From: Lentinula raphanica
Taxonomy: Eukaryota; Basidiomycota; Agaricomycetes; Agaricales; Omphalotaceae
Length of the DNA stretch: 64,000 nucleotides
Direction: 5' to 3'
Assembly: GCA_027919835.1 (NCBI GenBank)
Contig: JANVFP010000041.1
Coordinates: forward strand, 1-64,000
In this document: piece by piece, positions 45,798 to 58,012 of the stretch
Layout of the letters: each line of letters opens with the position of its first letter
Numbering within the stretch: the stretch's first letter is position 1
Notes under the pieces: generated by a model
Seen by the model: the letters and a program-made list of their open reading frames with translations, nothing else
The model's database searches: none
What the model was told of the DNA's origin: nothing
Translations under genes and position numbers: made by a program

Positions 45798-48469
45798 ACT
45801 TGCGATCATCAAAAGCTCATGAATAGACGTTCATCATGTATTTAACGAGTTTCTGAACAATACATTCCACTTTTCTACAGAATCATGAAAATGGAGAGAT
45901 ATCCGAGAATGTTCGTCGTCGAATACTCGGCTGATACATCGGCAATTCGATGACATGATTCATCCCCAGTGGCTTTGTTTCTCATACAACTAGAAGTCCA
46001 TTCATCTCGCAGATAGAGCGTTAACGAGTTATTACCAATAGATAGAAGAATACTCAGTACTGTCAAAAGCCTTCAAAGACAAGGGCTGAGTAACTTCCAT
46101 ATCCATCAGAGATACAGAAACCGAAAATTCCCTGAGGGAGAGCTTATCACTAAGTTGACGCACGTCGCAGCTCGTTGAGAAGTTCAAACTCATGGGCTAC
46201 AAGAACGACCATGGTATACTAAGATGTCATTGAACGACGGTTGTGATGCACAGAATGAGCACTAAGGTTGCGTTCAAGTCAGAGCTTACTGGAAAGCTTG
46301 TGAACATCGAACCCAATACTGAAATCATGCCACAACTCGGACACAGGGAAGGCGTCGCTTTGAAGACTGTTAAGTTGTTCTTCGGAATCTTCTAGGACCT
46401 GAGACGGCGGGAGATGCGACGAAGATAATTGAACTGTTTCTTCTTTACACGACGGTCCTGGCAGTTCATGAGGGCTATGAATCAGTTCGACCCAGTCGGT
46501 TCAATTATTGGCAACCACTATCTGAATGTGATGGGCATCCTTCCTGAATTCGAATTCATAAGTGTTGGGGCTGGTCCTGAACGTACTTTGCTCCTGCTGC
46601 TGTTTGAATTCTGAAATTCTTGCATGATCAAATTCTCTCCTCGTGTATTGGACACGATGCTGATGTGGTGTGATACATATGTCCATTACGAACGGAACAG
46701 GTAGTGGCGCCGCGGAGGACATGATCTGGTATGTTTCTTGCGATGAGTATACAAAGTATCTGATTTGAAATCAGCGAAGCCACCGATACAAAGATTCGGA
46801 GGTGACTTCTTTAATCATGAGTTGACCTTACATGACAGTTTCAGAGCATTTGATCTGGGAGGAAGTAAGTACAAAAGGGTTAGACAGTTAAATTATGTGA
46901 CGATGAACAGTGACACACTTTTCGCGTAACCATGATTGGGGGGAACGATGAAGGATAGCGAGAGTCTTTGCGTCGACTTGGCCGAGGCGCATTGAATCGA
47001 ACGTCCTCGAAGGTTGAGTCTTATTCAGGTCTTATTACAATCGCAGACTGTATTTCAGAGTTATGTAGTACTATTCGAGAATAGGGCGTTTCGAATGAAA
47101 AACAAGCGCCCGCCAGCTTAACCGCAGGATTACATAATAATTTGCGACCTGCCCTTAACGACTCGTGTACGAACATAAAATTTTCTTCGTCTTCTTTTTC
47201 CAGTCTTTCTATCTCTGCTACATGACTTCCACACTGTGAGTACCTGTTCACCATGTCGTCCTTCGAAACGATGAAAACTATCCATATCTTTTGAGCGTCG
47301 AGAACTACCTATCCTTTGACGCGATGTATCTTTTTTGTCATAGTTACACTGATCGGTTTTCTTTTCATTCGGTTTGTTTTGCAAACACTGACTGTTTTTA
47401 CAGGCCTTGACTGTTGGACTGGAAGAGAGAACTGGTTGCGGGATGGACACAAGAATTTCTGATTCGTTAGCGGTGCATACTTCGGTTGTTGCTTGTGAGT
47501 TATCCCAGATTCTTCAATCATTGTTCGTGTTGTACCGTTTTATGTGATGAACCAAATCATTCAAACTAGAGTATCTGAGCGCCCTTGCGGCCCTATGCTT
47601 TTAACCTTATCTGTCAATCCACTGAACCTTTTCCAATTTGTAATGCTTCTTCTTGAATGTACAACTAACTCTGCTTCATAGTGCCTCCCAATATCATTAC
47701 TTGAGCAGCGTCGTATCTTTCGCCAATATCCACCTCAACGATGATCATTCACCCAAGGTGAGCCTTCGTCGCCCTTCTCGCTTCCCTGGGATGATATAAA
47801 TGGAGTTACCGCCTGACACTTGCCCTCGGGCTTGTTGTTGACGACACTTCCAAGGCTGTTTTATAAACACTGAGCCTAGCTTCCATCCAGAATTATCGAC
47901 AGTTTTTCTTACTAGTCTCCTTAGATCTTGGAACAGCTCTGCTTACTGTATATATGACATGTTCAAGGTCGCTTCTCATTGTGAGTGCTGCATGTTCCTT
48001 CTTTCCTTGTTGAATGATGTTTTATCACGACGGTCTTCGTACTTCACAACTGCCGAAAGTGCCCGCCACAGCTCAATTTTTCGGGCAACCCCTACTGAAA
48101 CTTTCTTTCATCGTTACATTTTTCGTTCTCATTACTGATCACCCATGACAGGACCTCCATCCTCTGATAGTTGTTGTGCATGCAAGCTTCAACGACAGTG
48201 GGTATTGTTCTCTGTCATCCCCTCTTCTGTATTTCGTTTTCTTTGATGATACTATTCAAAACAATCATCAACTAGAAGCTGTTTCTGAGCCTCTCTGGCT
48301 TTGATTGAGCAATTTACGACTGACTTTTCTTCGATCTTATTCATTGTTCAACATGGCGCACTGACTCAAGTTATATTTTAGCACGCTAATGTAGCACATT
48401 GCTCTAAATTTGTGTATTACGAGGTGTACAGTATCGCATGTCCTGTAAATCTACCCAATGAACATCCTT
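45798..48469. other. Intergenic, 2.7 kb, no gene model
   Basis: Only short frames on both strands. Two plus-strand starts with nearby GT donors (47740 and 47968) hint at small spliced genes, but no domain, stop or partner exon could be fixed. Confidence 0.4.
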
Positions 48470-51400
48470 CTATGTGTAAAAGTCGGACGACCATTCTCCA
48501 GCGGTTTGCACCGATTGAAGTAGATTGTCTATATCTGCCATGAATGAATTCCAATCTTCACTTTGTCTAAATAGCTAAAAGGTTAGACAAACATATCTTC
48601 GGCGAAATAGTAGGATCACAGAACCACATACTGATTTTGATACATCTCGCCAGCAGAGGCCCAGGAGAAAGCCTCTGTTCCGAAAGGATCATCTTCGGGG
48701 TTGGGAGCATCCGTGTTCATGCTTCCAGGAGCACCAATAGACTGAATATGCAAAGGCAGTCTGCTGAGTTCATATGAGTGGTATGGGAGACAAGAACCAT
48801 GACTTGAATTCGCATCATTCTCAAAATGAACGGCTGCTACTGGATCCAGCGCAGGGCCCTGATTGCCAGCGTTTCCGATCTCAATATCTGCTCCTCCTCC
48901 TGCTCCACTCGGAATCTTAGAATCCAGAGCTGAACCACTCGAACCAAGTTCGTTTCCCTTCCGCGGAAAACCCCTTCGGTTAACTTCATCGCCTTCATCT
49001 TCAGGTGACTCCCCGGATGCAGAGTCACTCAGCGTTCTTGCACGCTTGAGAGTTAAACCGTCTCTCTCAGGCGTCGTTACCGGAAGATTGACGGAGATGA
49101 TGCTGTTTAGTATCTCACTAAACCCCACGAAAATGAAATCACAGAACACGAAGCAGGAGCAGGAGCAGGAACAGTGAACAGTGAATGAGTACCCCTTTGT
49201 CCCATGCGATTCAACTCCTATGAGACGTACCATAGACGACTAGCGGCCTGATACCTGAAGCATCAGCTGTCGGTGAATACGAATGGCCAAAGTCGGAACA
49301 AACCCGACATACCGTTTTTCATACATCTCAAGCAAAGCAATACATCTCCGTACGTCCGCCAGCTCTTTGGCCGGGTCGAGCGCACCCGGATGAATTTGCA
49401 AGCCTCTCCACAAGTTGATCAGCAGGACGATGGCAGAATCGAAAAGAGGTCCCTGGGAGTAGATGTATATGTTCGAATGTGTGAAGCGCAGAGAAAAAAT
49501 TTCAGACACCCACTATTAGAAGAGGCAAAGCGACGAATGGTCGTTGACGATAATGTGAGTCAACCAAATCAATCAACGATCGCGCGGAATTGGCGCAGAT
49601 CGTGACGGACAGGAACGTCGGAGATGATGGAATTGATGATGAGGAGGAGGACAATGGTTCTCCGAACTGGCTGGAGCGAGAGATGAACGGTTTGTGCACT
49701 ATGAAGGACTATGAGTTTCCATGAAAGAAACCATGTGAATGGACTGACCTTGGAACTGAGCCCAGTAATATGTAGCGTATAGCATACTTGACTGGCGGAG
49801 CAATGTCTCGTTTTGTCGCTGCGGGTCCCACCAGACTGATAAGTAGTTTAGGTTAGCACGGATGAAGGGCGTCATATATCGATAGGAATTAATCACGGAC
49901 GATGGTGTGGAATCGAGTCGACCCAATTGTTCAATGCTGTGTCTAATTCAACAAGCGTTTTTTGTTCCCACTCTGGAGCAGAAGAGACGTGCAACCCGTC
50001 CCACGACGCCGAGAAATTATACGAGGCATTGACTGAATACTAGAAAAAGCCTGAGGATATGACGACTTTGAAATTAGAGTGTGTAGCAACTCACGAAAGC
50101 TCGATTTGATAGTCCCATGATCTGAAAGAGTTGAAGATAGTGAATCCAAAATGCTAACGACGGAGATTTTGAAAGATGTTGAGGAAGCATCCCTAGGTCC
50201 CCATCTCGTGGTTCGTCATCGAAATCTTGAGGGTAGTTTGCGTCGAGGCTATATGATAAGGCTGGTTCATGAATGATGTTTCAATGAACAATATATTACC
50301 ATACTTTTCAAGACTGGTTACTTGAGGTCGCCCAAGAGTGATACTGGCATATACGTCGAACACTATGAGGCACCAGAAAGCGCGTCTCCATAGTTCAGTT
50401 TCGATAGGATTGTCCGCAATAGCAAAGTGCTGTTCATGGACACCTTTCTGGTGTGCGGCACGTATTCCAATCGCGACAAGAAAGAAGGCCGTGCTAGAGA
50501 CATTAGTAGTATGCAAAAAGAAGGAAGCCAGCTGGAGAAAGGTGTCGTCAGTCATTTCTCTCTTGCTCTTACAGTAAGCTTGAAGTTGTACCTACTGGAT
50601 AAAGCTGAAATTCATAGATCGAAGGAGATTCTTGGATTTCATGGACGAGCTGTATTTGACGGAAATATTTCCACCCTTTGGAGTGCTCTGACGGGACCTT
50701 GTCGGATAACGTTCGTGGGTCGTCAGAATGCTGGGAAGCCAAGGTACACAACATCAACAGGAGGGCACCGAATCGTCTATCGGTTAGATGGACACCGTCA
50801 GAGAGCGATCGTTCAAGGGTCTTTCGATGAAGCATTGGGAAATAGGGTTCAACATTGGAGAAATACAGGTCGACGAGTGTATGCAATAAATCGTCTTCTG
50901 GGAAGGTGAATGGAGGAGGTGTCGATGGAAGAGGAGCTTGCCACTGGTAAGAATGTAAGCGACTGAATATTTGTTCGAAAGGGTTCATTCACCTCAGGGA
51001 CCGTCCGTTTAAGCTTGTCGACTTTGATCGACGGCTGAGCTCCTCCACTTATCTCGCCTTTTACACGAAGCGCATTCCGGACGAGCTGGAAGGTGCTTGA
51101 GCCGCCATAATGTCGTTTTCCGTCTATTGCGAGAAGTTCCTCGAAACGAGAGGCGAGAGCAACTGTGTCGTCAGCACCCTCGGAGACGTTGATTTCGCGT
51201 TGACGATGAATGTCCAGAGTTCTACTAAGTTTGACTTGATTGCGCTCCTGAGCCTTGAGCTGTACCTCCAGAGATCTGACTTGGACAGCAAGATCGATCA
51301 CCAAAGTACGAACAAAATCCAAGTCTTCAGGGAGTGTATAAGATTCACCCAAGTCGACGATCGAGGATATAATATGCCTTAGGTCTGACTTGTGCACACG

Positions 51401-51801
51401 AGATCTTCGAGAAAAGCTACGGAGTTGGTTCAACCTTCAGATATTGGTCCTGGAGCGGTTGACTTGCCCTGCTTTTGGTCCGCGTTTCTGTGAGCTGGGG
51501 TAAGTGATACAGCCCACTGGAGCTCTGCAGAACGACGCACTTTGTTGGGCATGTCATGTGTGCATTCTGCATTCCATTTCAAGCATTCTGAGCATACATC
51601 CCCCGCTATCGTCGCGCTATCACCTTGACAAAATCAGAAACCTCCCGGTCGGTCCTGCCACATGCAAGGGTGAATCTTACATCGAACTACCAGGAAGAAA
51701 GATCAGGACGAGTATACAGTATTAAGGTAGTTCTAGTCACCTTTCCGTTTTCTACACTCATCGCACGCATTCAACAACCGTTTCCGAGGCTGTTTGACCA
51801 T
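48470..51801 (-). CDS. Zn2Cys6 fungal transcription factor
   Basis: The start is MVKQPRKRLLNACDECRKRK (51801). Two introns (GTGACT...GGTAG and GTAAGA...TCAAG) join it to VRCDSATIAGDVCSECLKWN and AECTHDMP, completing the six-Cys binuclear zinc cluster. A coiled-coil-like region (VRSLEVQLKAQERNQVKLSR) follows, then the fungal-specific regulatory domain: LVDLYFSNVEPYFPMLHRKT, TAFFLVAIGIRAAHQKGVHE, and ELWRRAFWCLIVFDVYASIT. The C-terminal exon reads SEDWNSFMADIDNLLQSVQT and ends DFYT (stop 48470-48472), reached by an intron GTATGT...ATTTAG. These proteins bind CGG half-sites as dimers. The regulated pathway is not shown by the sequence. The reading frame is open upstream of 51801, so a longer N-terminus is possible. 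Confidence 0.85.
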
Positions 51802-53284
51802 GGATGAAGCGGGGAGCTGAACATTGTCAATAAGCGCCGACTCTAGATTAGATAAAAATAACATTCCCACCTTTGTTCTGAACAGTGAGCACAACACTTC
51901 GTTAGAGCTCTCTTGCTTGGAATTTCCTCGTCTTCTATCTATCGCGAACTTGAACGCTCGATATACCGAACTATGACGCTCAGCGGCCGACATAAGACCG
52001 ATGGTTCGTTCGAGACTTGGGCTTCCACACTGCCAGCAGTGGTAGTCTGAGTATACTGCTACGACTTTAATTCTGAGCTTAGGGTTTTCCTTCACTGGCC
52101 TCTTTAACTGTCGCTCCTCTTTCCTGACCATCATGGCTCTAGCTACGAGCCAGAACTTTTGAAAGAAAATCAACTCGTTCTCGAGGCTTAGACTAGGGTC
52201 TACTCTGACCGACTCCGGAAACGAAATATGTACACGCAACATGTAATGGTAATCCCCTGTATCATTACTCATCAAGAAAGAAGGCTTCTGTGGCGGTTTT
52301 TCTGGCGAAAATGAGAATCATAGAGTCTAAAACGGTGGTGAATCAGGATTCAGTACGTCAAATTGAAGTTTCTACTCCCGGTTGTATCGTATAAAAACTG
52401 GTTTTTTTCATAGCTCGTTCATATGTGCTGGGGATACAGGCTGAAAAGCTGCTGGTATCCTGCTGAATGATCTCCTCGGAATGTACTCGACGTCTTAGTG
52501 CCAATAGGTACCAGTCTAGTTCTCTTCGCTGATGAATTCATCTCGTCCTGCGACGCTTAGTCCTTCTTTTCTTCATCATACTTTAGGTGATCCGATCACT
52601 CAAACTACCAGTTTCTAGGGGAGCACCAAGTGCTGTCCTTCAACTTTCCAATATCCTCATTCTACGGCTTGGTACAGACCATGCCTCTTCAATTGAAGCC
52701 ATGTTTTTCAAACGTGACCTTTTGAGCTTTGAGCATACACCAACGACCATAGGCGAGATACCTCAAGGGCTCCACTCCGCATATTTTCGGGGAGTTCGGA
52801 CCACGTTCAAAGAGCGTTGCGGGCACAGCCAGGCTACGAACGTAATACAATCCCGTGGAACCTAAAACGGTTTCTGGAACCCGAAGTCAACTTTGGCTTG
52901 TGGCCTCTTGTGGCTTATAGTTCGCCACCCCCCGTTCCTGCTATACGTCAATACCACGCCCGGTCCTTTGGTCATCTCACCCTTCTTCCATCTTGACCAC
53001 TATCCGCCCACCCTCTCTCTATCGAGGTGCTTCGCTGTTACGATTGCTACTCACTAGGATTGCGATTGCTCGTCACCTCGTAAAAGAGGAATACATTCTT
53101 CTATTGTTCATACTTCTACTAGGAAAGATTCCCAGAGCCTTTTCGTTCTTGGTGAATCGTTACTAAACGTACGTCGTTTGTTTTTTCTGTTTTGTTCTTG
53201 TTCTGTATTCGTTGTATGACGCATCCCTACTGCTCCCGTTGCTGATGTCTACATCCGCTTCCGCAGTGCCTTTTGTATCTTCAA
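51802..53284. other. Intergenic with probable 5'UTR intron
   Basis: 1.5 kb without a gene. A GTACGT...CCGCAG intron at 53169-53266 lies just before the next ATG and probably splits the 5' UTR of the gene at 53285. Confidence 0.5.
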
Positions 53285-54739
53285 ATGGATTTCACTTTTG
53301 ACTCCGATGTAACTGCGGCGTCCACTCGTCCGCTGTTCGACTACTCTGGTACCAGCAGCGGTGCCAGCACCAGCACTCGCAAATTACCAGAGACAGCGCC
53401 AGAATCACTGTCCAACCCAAGTTCAACCGAATTCGACGTATTCTCATTCAAGAACGATGGGTTTTCTGATTTTACCCTCGATTTGAGCTGCCTTTCTAAT
53501 CCCTCTTCACCTGCGAGCTCTCCGGGCACCATTCCCCTCCCTTCCGAAGATGACAACGAGTTCATCGATCCTTTCAAAACGCCGAGTTCTCCCTCCGCTG
53601 GTCCCTTCTTACCCTTGCCTCTGACTCAGCAGGAGGGCAGTCCACGGGGCAGCCCTGTTCCTTCAGAAACCGAGACAACGCCTTCACACAAACCTTCTCC
53701 AATCACCAGAGCGACGTCTCTCATGCGCATGTCTCTCCCAGCAATGAAGTACATTGGCAGAGGAACCCCTGTTGACCCTGGTCGAAGGTCCCAGTGGGGA
53801 GGTCGACGAAAGAACGGTTTGAACGAAGCAGACGTGACGGAAGATGGGATGATGCTCTTCTCAGAAGAACTCCAAACCCGTTCACACTCGCTCGACTCGC
53901 ATACGTACTCTCATCCCAATCACCGTCGTTCACTTTCATCTGAATGGCAGACCGTCGGTTCCCCTGGTCCTCGAGCGTTGTCGCCTTTGCCTAATATGGA
54001 TATTGATTCTTCCCTGGAGAGGCATACTTCAACTACCTATCGGACCCCGAATTACCTCGAACCCTTACCTGAATCATCCAAAATTCAGATCCAAGTTGAT
54101 TCAGACCCTTCTGAATGGGATTCCATCATGAAGACAGTCTTAGGGTCCTCCGACACCCCGTCGTCGTCGAAATCACGTACAGTAGACGAAGAAGGAAGAG
54201 TGTCAACCTCACCTTCTAGTCGGCGAAGCAGCCAAGGCCCTGTACCCGGTCTCCCTCAACATCCGAACGGTTTCGATATCGTGCTCGGATTGAACTCCGC
54301 GCTAGATTTAGGCCTTGGTCTCGGGAAGGGCATGAACTTTTTCGATCTGGGCTTAATTCCTGATGGTGGAAGAGACACGCCTTCGGTTTATTCGTCAGCT
54401 CCTGAGAGTCCTGAGCGTACGCCAACAGCTGTAATTGAAAACGCGGGCGAGGGGATTGACGATCTGACAGATAAACCTGAAACTCGGGCTCTCCAGAAGG
54501 AGGAAGAAGAAGAAGAAGATCATCAGGAGCGGAAAGTATCACAGCACCAAGAGCGGCGTCCGTCTGAGGATGGTGGTGGTTCTGGTTCCAGGAGCACCAC
54601 CGCCGAGACTAAAGCTCCATTTTCGGCTCCCTTTGAACCCAAAGCGATGCGTGATGCACAGCGAATTCATTGGTGGAAGAAAGCTGTTATCAAGTTTAAG
54701 AAGATGCAAAAGCTCATCAAAGCGCCTAGTAGGACTTGA
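53285..54739 (+). CDS. Disordered Ser/Pro-rich hypothetical protein
   Basis: A single-exon frame of 484 aa from MDFTFDSDVTAASTRPLFDY to KLIKAPSRT. It is rich in Ser/Pro, with many SP/TP sites that could be phosphorylated. It contains a short Gly/Leu repeat (LDLGLGLGKGMNFFDLGLIP) and an acidic run of Glu near the C-terminus. The last 30 residues are basic with IHWWKKAVIKFKKMQKLIK, an amphipathic segment. No known domain. The lack of introns is unusual for this region. An in-frame TTG upstream (53273) is not preferred. Probably agaric-specific and regulatory; function unknown. Confidence 0.7.
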   Translation: MDFTFDSDVTAASTRPLFDYSGTSSGASTSTRKLPETAPESLSNPSSTEFDVFSFKNDGFSDFTLDLSCLSNPSSPASSPGTIPLPSEDDNEFIDPFKTPSSPSAGPFLPLPLTQQEGSPRGSPVPSETETTPSHKPSPITRATSLMRMSLPAMKYIGRGTPVDPGRRSQWGGRRKNGLNEADVTEDGMMLFSEELQTRSHSLDSHTYSHPNHRRSLSSEWQTVGSPGPRALSPLPNMDIDSSLERHTSTTYRTPNYLEPLPESSKIQIQVDSDPSEWDSIMKTVLGSSDTPSSSKSRTVDEEGRVSTSPSSRRSSQGPVPGLPQHPNGFDIVLGLNSALDLGLGLGKGMNFFDLGLIPDGGRDTPSVYSSAPESPERTPTAVIENAGEGIDDLTDKPETRALQKEEEEEEDHQERKVSQHQERRPSEDGGGSGSRSTTAETKAPFSAPFEPKAMRDAQRIHWWKKAVIKFKKMQKLIKAPSRT

Positions 54740-55104
54740 AGAGCAGGACTGAGGGTATCCTGCTCATAAGGATGGATTTCAATGGACGGATAGGTGATAT
54801 GTATTCGTTATTTCTTGTTGCCCTTCCCCCTTCTATATACCCCACTTATACTAAGGTACTGTTCTTTCCAGTCTAAACCAATGCACATTGAACAGGACGA
54901 TATACGCGTATATTTTTGATTAACTCCTGGTTCACTTTGACACCAATCCGTTCGTTTTCCTGCCTCATCGTGTACAAAGTACACAACCTCTCATTTTGTG
55001 TTTTTCATTCAGTGACCGCGTGGTATTCCCCTGTTTTTACTATGTATTAACTGTGTTTTGGAAGACATATTATTCGCAAGAACCAGTCGTATTTTCGAGA
55101 TACT
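54740..55104. other. Convergent 3' flanks
   Basis: 3' regions of two convergent genes; no gene visible. Confidence 0.5.
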
Positions 55105-55812
55105 CTACGATGAACCGACCAAGATGATCAACATCAAAGCCCACCAAGCGATCTGAGCTTTGAACGGAATTCCGAAAGCTCCCGTAGCACTATTCACCGT
55201 CAAAGTATTTGTCTGGACGGAAGTCCCATTGGCAGCGCAGGCCGACGTAAAATCTGGTGTCGACGAGAGATAATTTGATCGGCAAGGACTCTCAAACGTA
55301 GGAGGACAACAGCAGAAACTCACTCGTCAGATATTGCTGGGCCGAAGCTAAAGTCATCCCGGCAGTATTGTCGTAGCCACATTGAAGACACGTTGCGAGG
55401 TTGTTACTAACCGTGTCTGTGCACGCGCAAGTGGTGATATTGCAGTCCTACAAAGGGATATAATGATTTCGCCACATGTCAGAAGGTTGCAAGTGAATGG
55501 CGACAAGGCATGGCATCGATGTCGAGGAAGAATACCTACCGTAAGGGGTGGCCGCAGAAACGAAGAACATGCAGTCTTCCCGCAATATCCGTTCGTAATG
55601 GAGGTGAAGTTGAGTGACGGTTCAAGTTGTGTACCGTTCACCGCATCCCGGGCCAGGATGCTCAAGGTGCTTGGCGCAGCCAGAGCTACTACGTACGAAG
55701 TCGTCAATACTCCACAACTAGGCTTCACTCGGGTTCGATTCATTTGGGACTCACCGAGCAGATAGGATGAGATATTGAGGAAGAATAACACAATCGATGT
55801 GCCGAGCAACAT
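55105..55812 (-). CDS. Cys-rich secreted/GPI-type protein
   Basis: Start MLLGTSIVLFFLNISSYLLG (55812), a signal peptide. Intron GTGAGT...CGTAG leads to VALAAPSTLSILARDAVNGT and ITNGYCGKTACSSFLRPP. A second intron leads to DCNITTCACTDTVSNNLATC and LQCGYDNTAGMTLASAQQYL. A third leads to NFTSACAANGTSVQTNTLTV, ending KAQIAWWALMLIILVGSS. The last hydrophobic stretch without a basic tail suggests a GPI-anchor signal. Cys pairs of this pattern recur in small agaric surface proteins. Probably cell-wall or membrane located; the role is unknown. Joins keep phase at each step. Confidence 0.7.
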
Positions 55813-58012
55813 GTGGTTGATATACCAGAATGAGATCGTCAAGTTCGAAGGAGAGTTGCCGCGGTGAAGAGAGTTCAAGCCACTGCCAGCGACCGGCCGC
55901 TCAGCGAGGTCAAGATTACAGTAAGTATTACAAGATTGAAAGAGTGAGAAGGATTTGGGAGAGTGGCAACGACACTGGTGGCATTTATATGAATTCAAAA
56001 ATAGTCCGGGCTGGAACTATTTCTAGAATCGTCTCGATGCTGGTCGTTTATAGCATTATCATCATCCCAAGATTATCCCAAGATTATCCCAAGAGAATAA
56101 GTATATACATGGCAAGAATTTTGGCCTAAACATGACAATCGACGTTGCCAAGTTGAACAGACGTATAGCCTTGGTACATGATGTAGTTACCAGTAGTACT
56201 CGTCAGATTAATCTCTGCCAGTTGAGATTGTCAGTTCAGATACGGGAACATCAGTATTTTCCGGAATTTCTGTTTTGGACTTTTTGAGGCTTGCCGAGGC
56301 TTGCAGCAACCTAAAAAGTCCGAAAAGTTGCCAGTAACCAGCAATCAAATTTTTTCCGCCAGTACATTTGACCTGTCCGTCGGTCAATTAATTTATTGTA
56401 CACATTGATCATGGGAATTATATTTTGTATAGAATTATTGATATGTAGCCAAGCTGGTAGCTGGCGAGCTGGCAGACCAGTGAAACAGTCCAAAACAGCT
56501 CCGAAAGTTCAGCAGAAAATTGGGCATTTGCTGATGAACTTTTGCGCCGAGCGAGAACAGTACTGAGTACTCGATGATGGCTTTAAGTAGTATTACTAGG
56601 ATGCTGTAGAATGATGAAACTCTTGGCATAATCATCGTCAGCATTAAGACTTGTCGGCACCTGGCGACCTCGAGTTGGATCTTTGAATCAGTATCAAGGA
56701 GTCACTGTACGTACCCCCTCGTACCCGCTGAGGGCTCTTCGCAGGACCGTCCGAGATTGTTCATACTTTAAGTATCATTGTGTTTTCTGGGCAGTATTGA
56801 AGTCTCGATAGTATGCAGTCTTACCTACATAGTCTTCAGTCAATCATGACTCTCGCTTCTCAATGATAATCAGAAGATACTGATAACTGGGAAGGGAGTT
56901 GCTCGTAGACGCCAAGTATTAGCGTTGCCCTGTGTATATTGTATCTCTGGAGAAAAACGTCAGTGACATGTTCGGCAAAATTATGATTGTAACCTTCATA
57001 AGTTCTTGGAGCGTCAGAGTGGCAGCACAGCAGCACACAGCCATGAGCCATTGCAACGAGTTCTCGTCGCCGACGTCATTCTCGCATTGACATGATCATC
57101 TGCGGGGAGCCAGAGGGAGCCAGCGTGTCTTCAGATCTTTGAATCCGTGTCAACGGATTCCTCCTTGTCCAAAATATCGGCAGTTTGGAACAGTCTTTGA
57201 TGTGGGATTGGTCCCTACCCTTCCCTACCTCTGGGTAATCCTACGTAGCCCAGAAGCTGTTAGAGCTCTCAGCTCATATATGGCAGTGTGTCAGTACTTT
57301 GATCAAGCCTCGACGACAAGAAACTGTGAAGCTGTGAACTTGCCGACCATCAGTTGAACCGAATAGATGGCGTATGTACCGTAACATTACCGTTGAGGCA
57401 TCTTTCCGTATGCTATCGGATGGTACCAATTGTATCACCCTGGAGTATCACACTGATAGAGGCTGTGAGCATGATCTTAGATCGAACAGTTCTCGGTGTT
57501 CCAACATTGAGCCACCACATATGGTGATATATAGCACAAGTTTGGGAAGCAATTCCCATCGAACGAGTCTTTCGACGCATTGTCTGCATCCCAAAGGAAA
57601 GCGGCCTGTGGATGTCAAATTATGTCAAAATCGTGCTGAGGACGTTCAAGCATGGAAGTGGCTTGGTTGAAGTACAATTTGCCCGATGTGCTGAGTTCTT
57701 TTCGAAGTATTCGAATTTCGAATGACACTGGCATAAGCAAGAGATTTCTGCGACCTTAAAGGTGGATTGAGGGAAGAAGGAGAACAAGCAGATAGTCGAT
57801 CATGAGGTGAAGGGGGAAACGAGAGTAGTCTGAAGACTGAAGTCTGAGAGTGTCATTGTTTGAATAAGGTTTGTTGAATTTCCATTTAGAGTCTCGCGCC
57901 GTTGTATTCGGATCAGGTCGGCTTATGCCGGCCGCATTCAATGTCGAACGTTAAAGTTCCCCGCGCTAGTTCAACCCGTCTCTTTGTTCTCGCTGTTACA
58001 CTCAAACTATAC
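55813..58012. other. Intergenic, short direct repeat
   Basis: 2.2 kb without a gene model. CCCAAGATTAT is tandemly repeated at about 56066-56092. The last 110 bp form the promoter of the first AA7 gene. Confidence 0.5.
57919..57930. promoter_or_regulatory. CGG-N6-CCG palindrome, AA7 copy 1 promoter
   Basis: CGG at 57919-57921 and CCG at 57928-57930, 83 bp before the ATG at 58013. Inverted CGG half-sites with fixed spacing are the typical binding sites of Zn2Cys6 dimers. Binding is inferred. Confidence 0.4.

Noticed and set aside
47700..48200. Small multi-exon gene with Cys-rich end (SDSCCACKLQ)
   Set aside because: Could not fix start, stop and splice sites; a metallothionein-like reading would be guesswork.
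50338..50909. Plus-strand frames of up to 160 codons inside the Zn2Cys6 gene
   Set aside because: Antisense to conserved exons of the regulatory domain; shadows.
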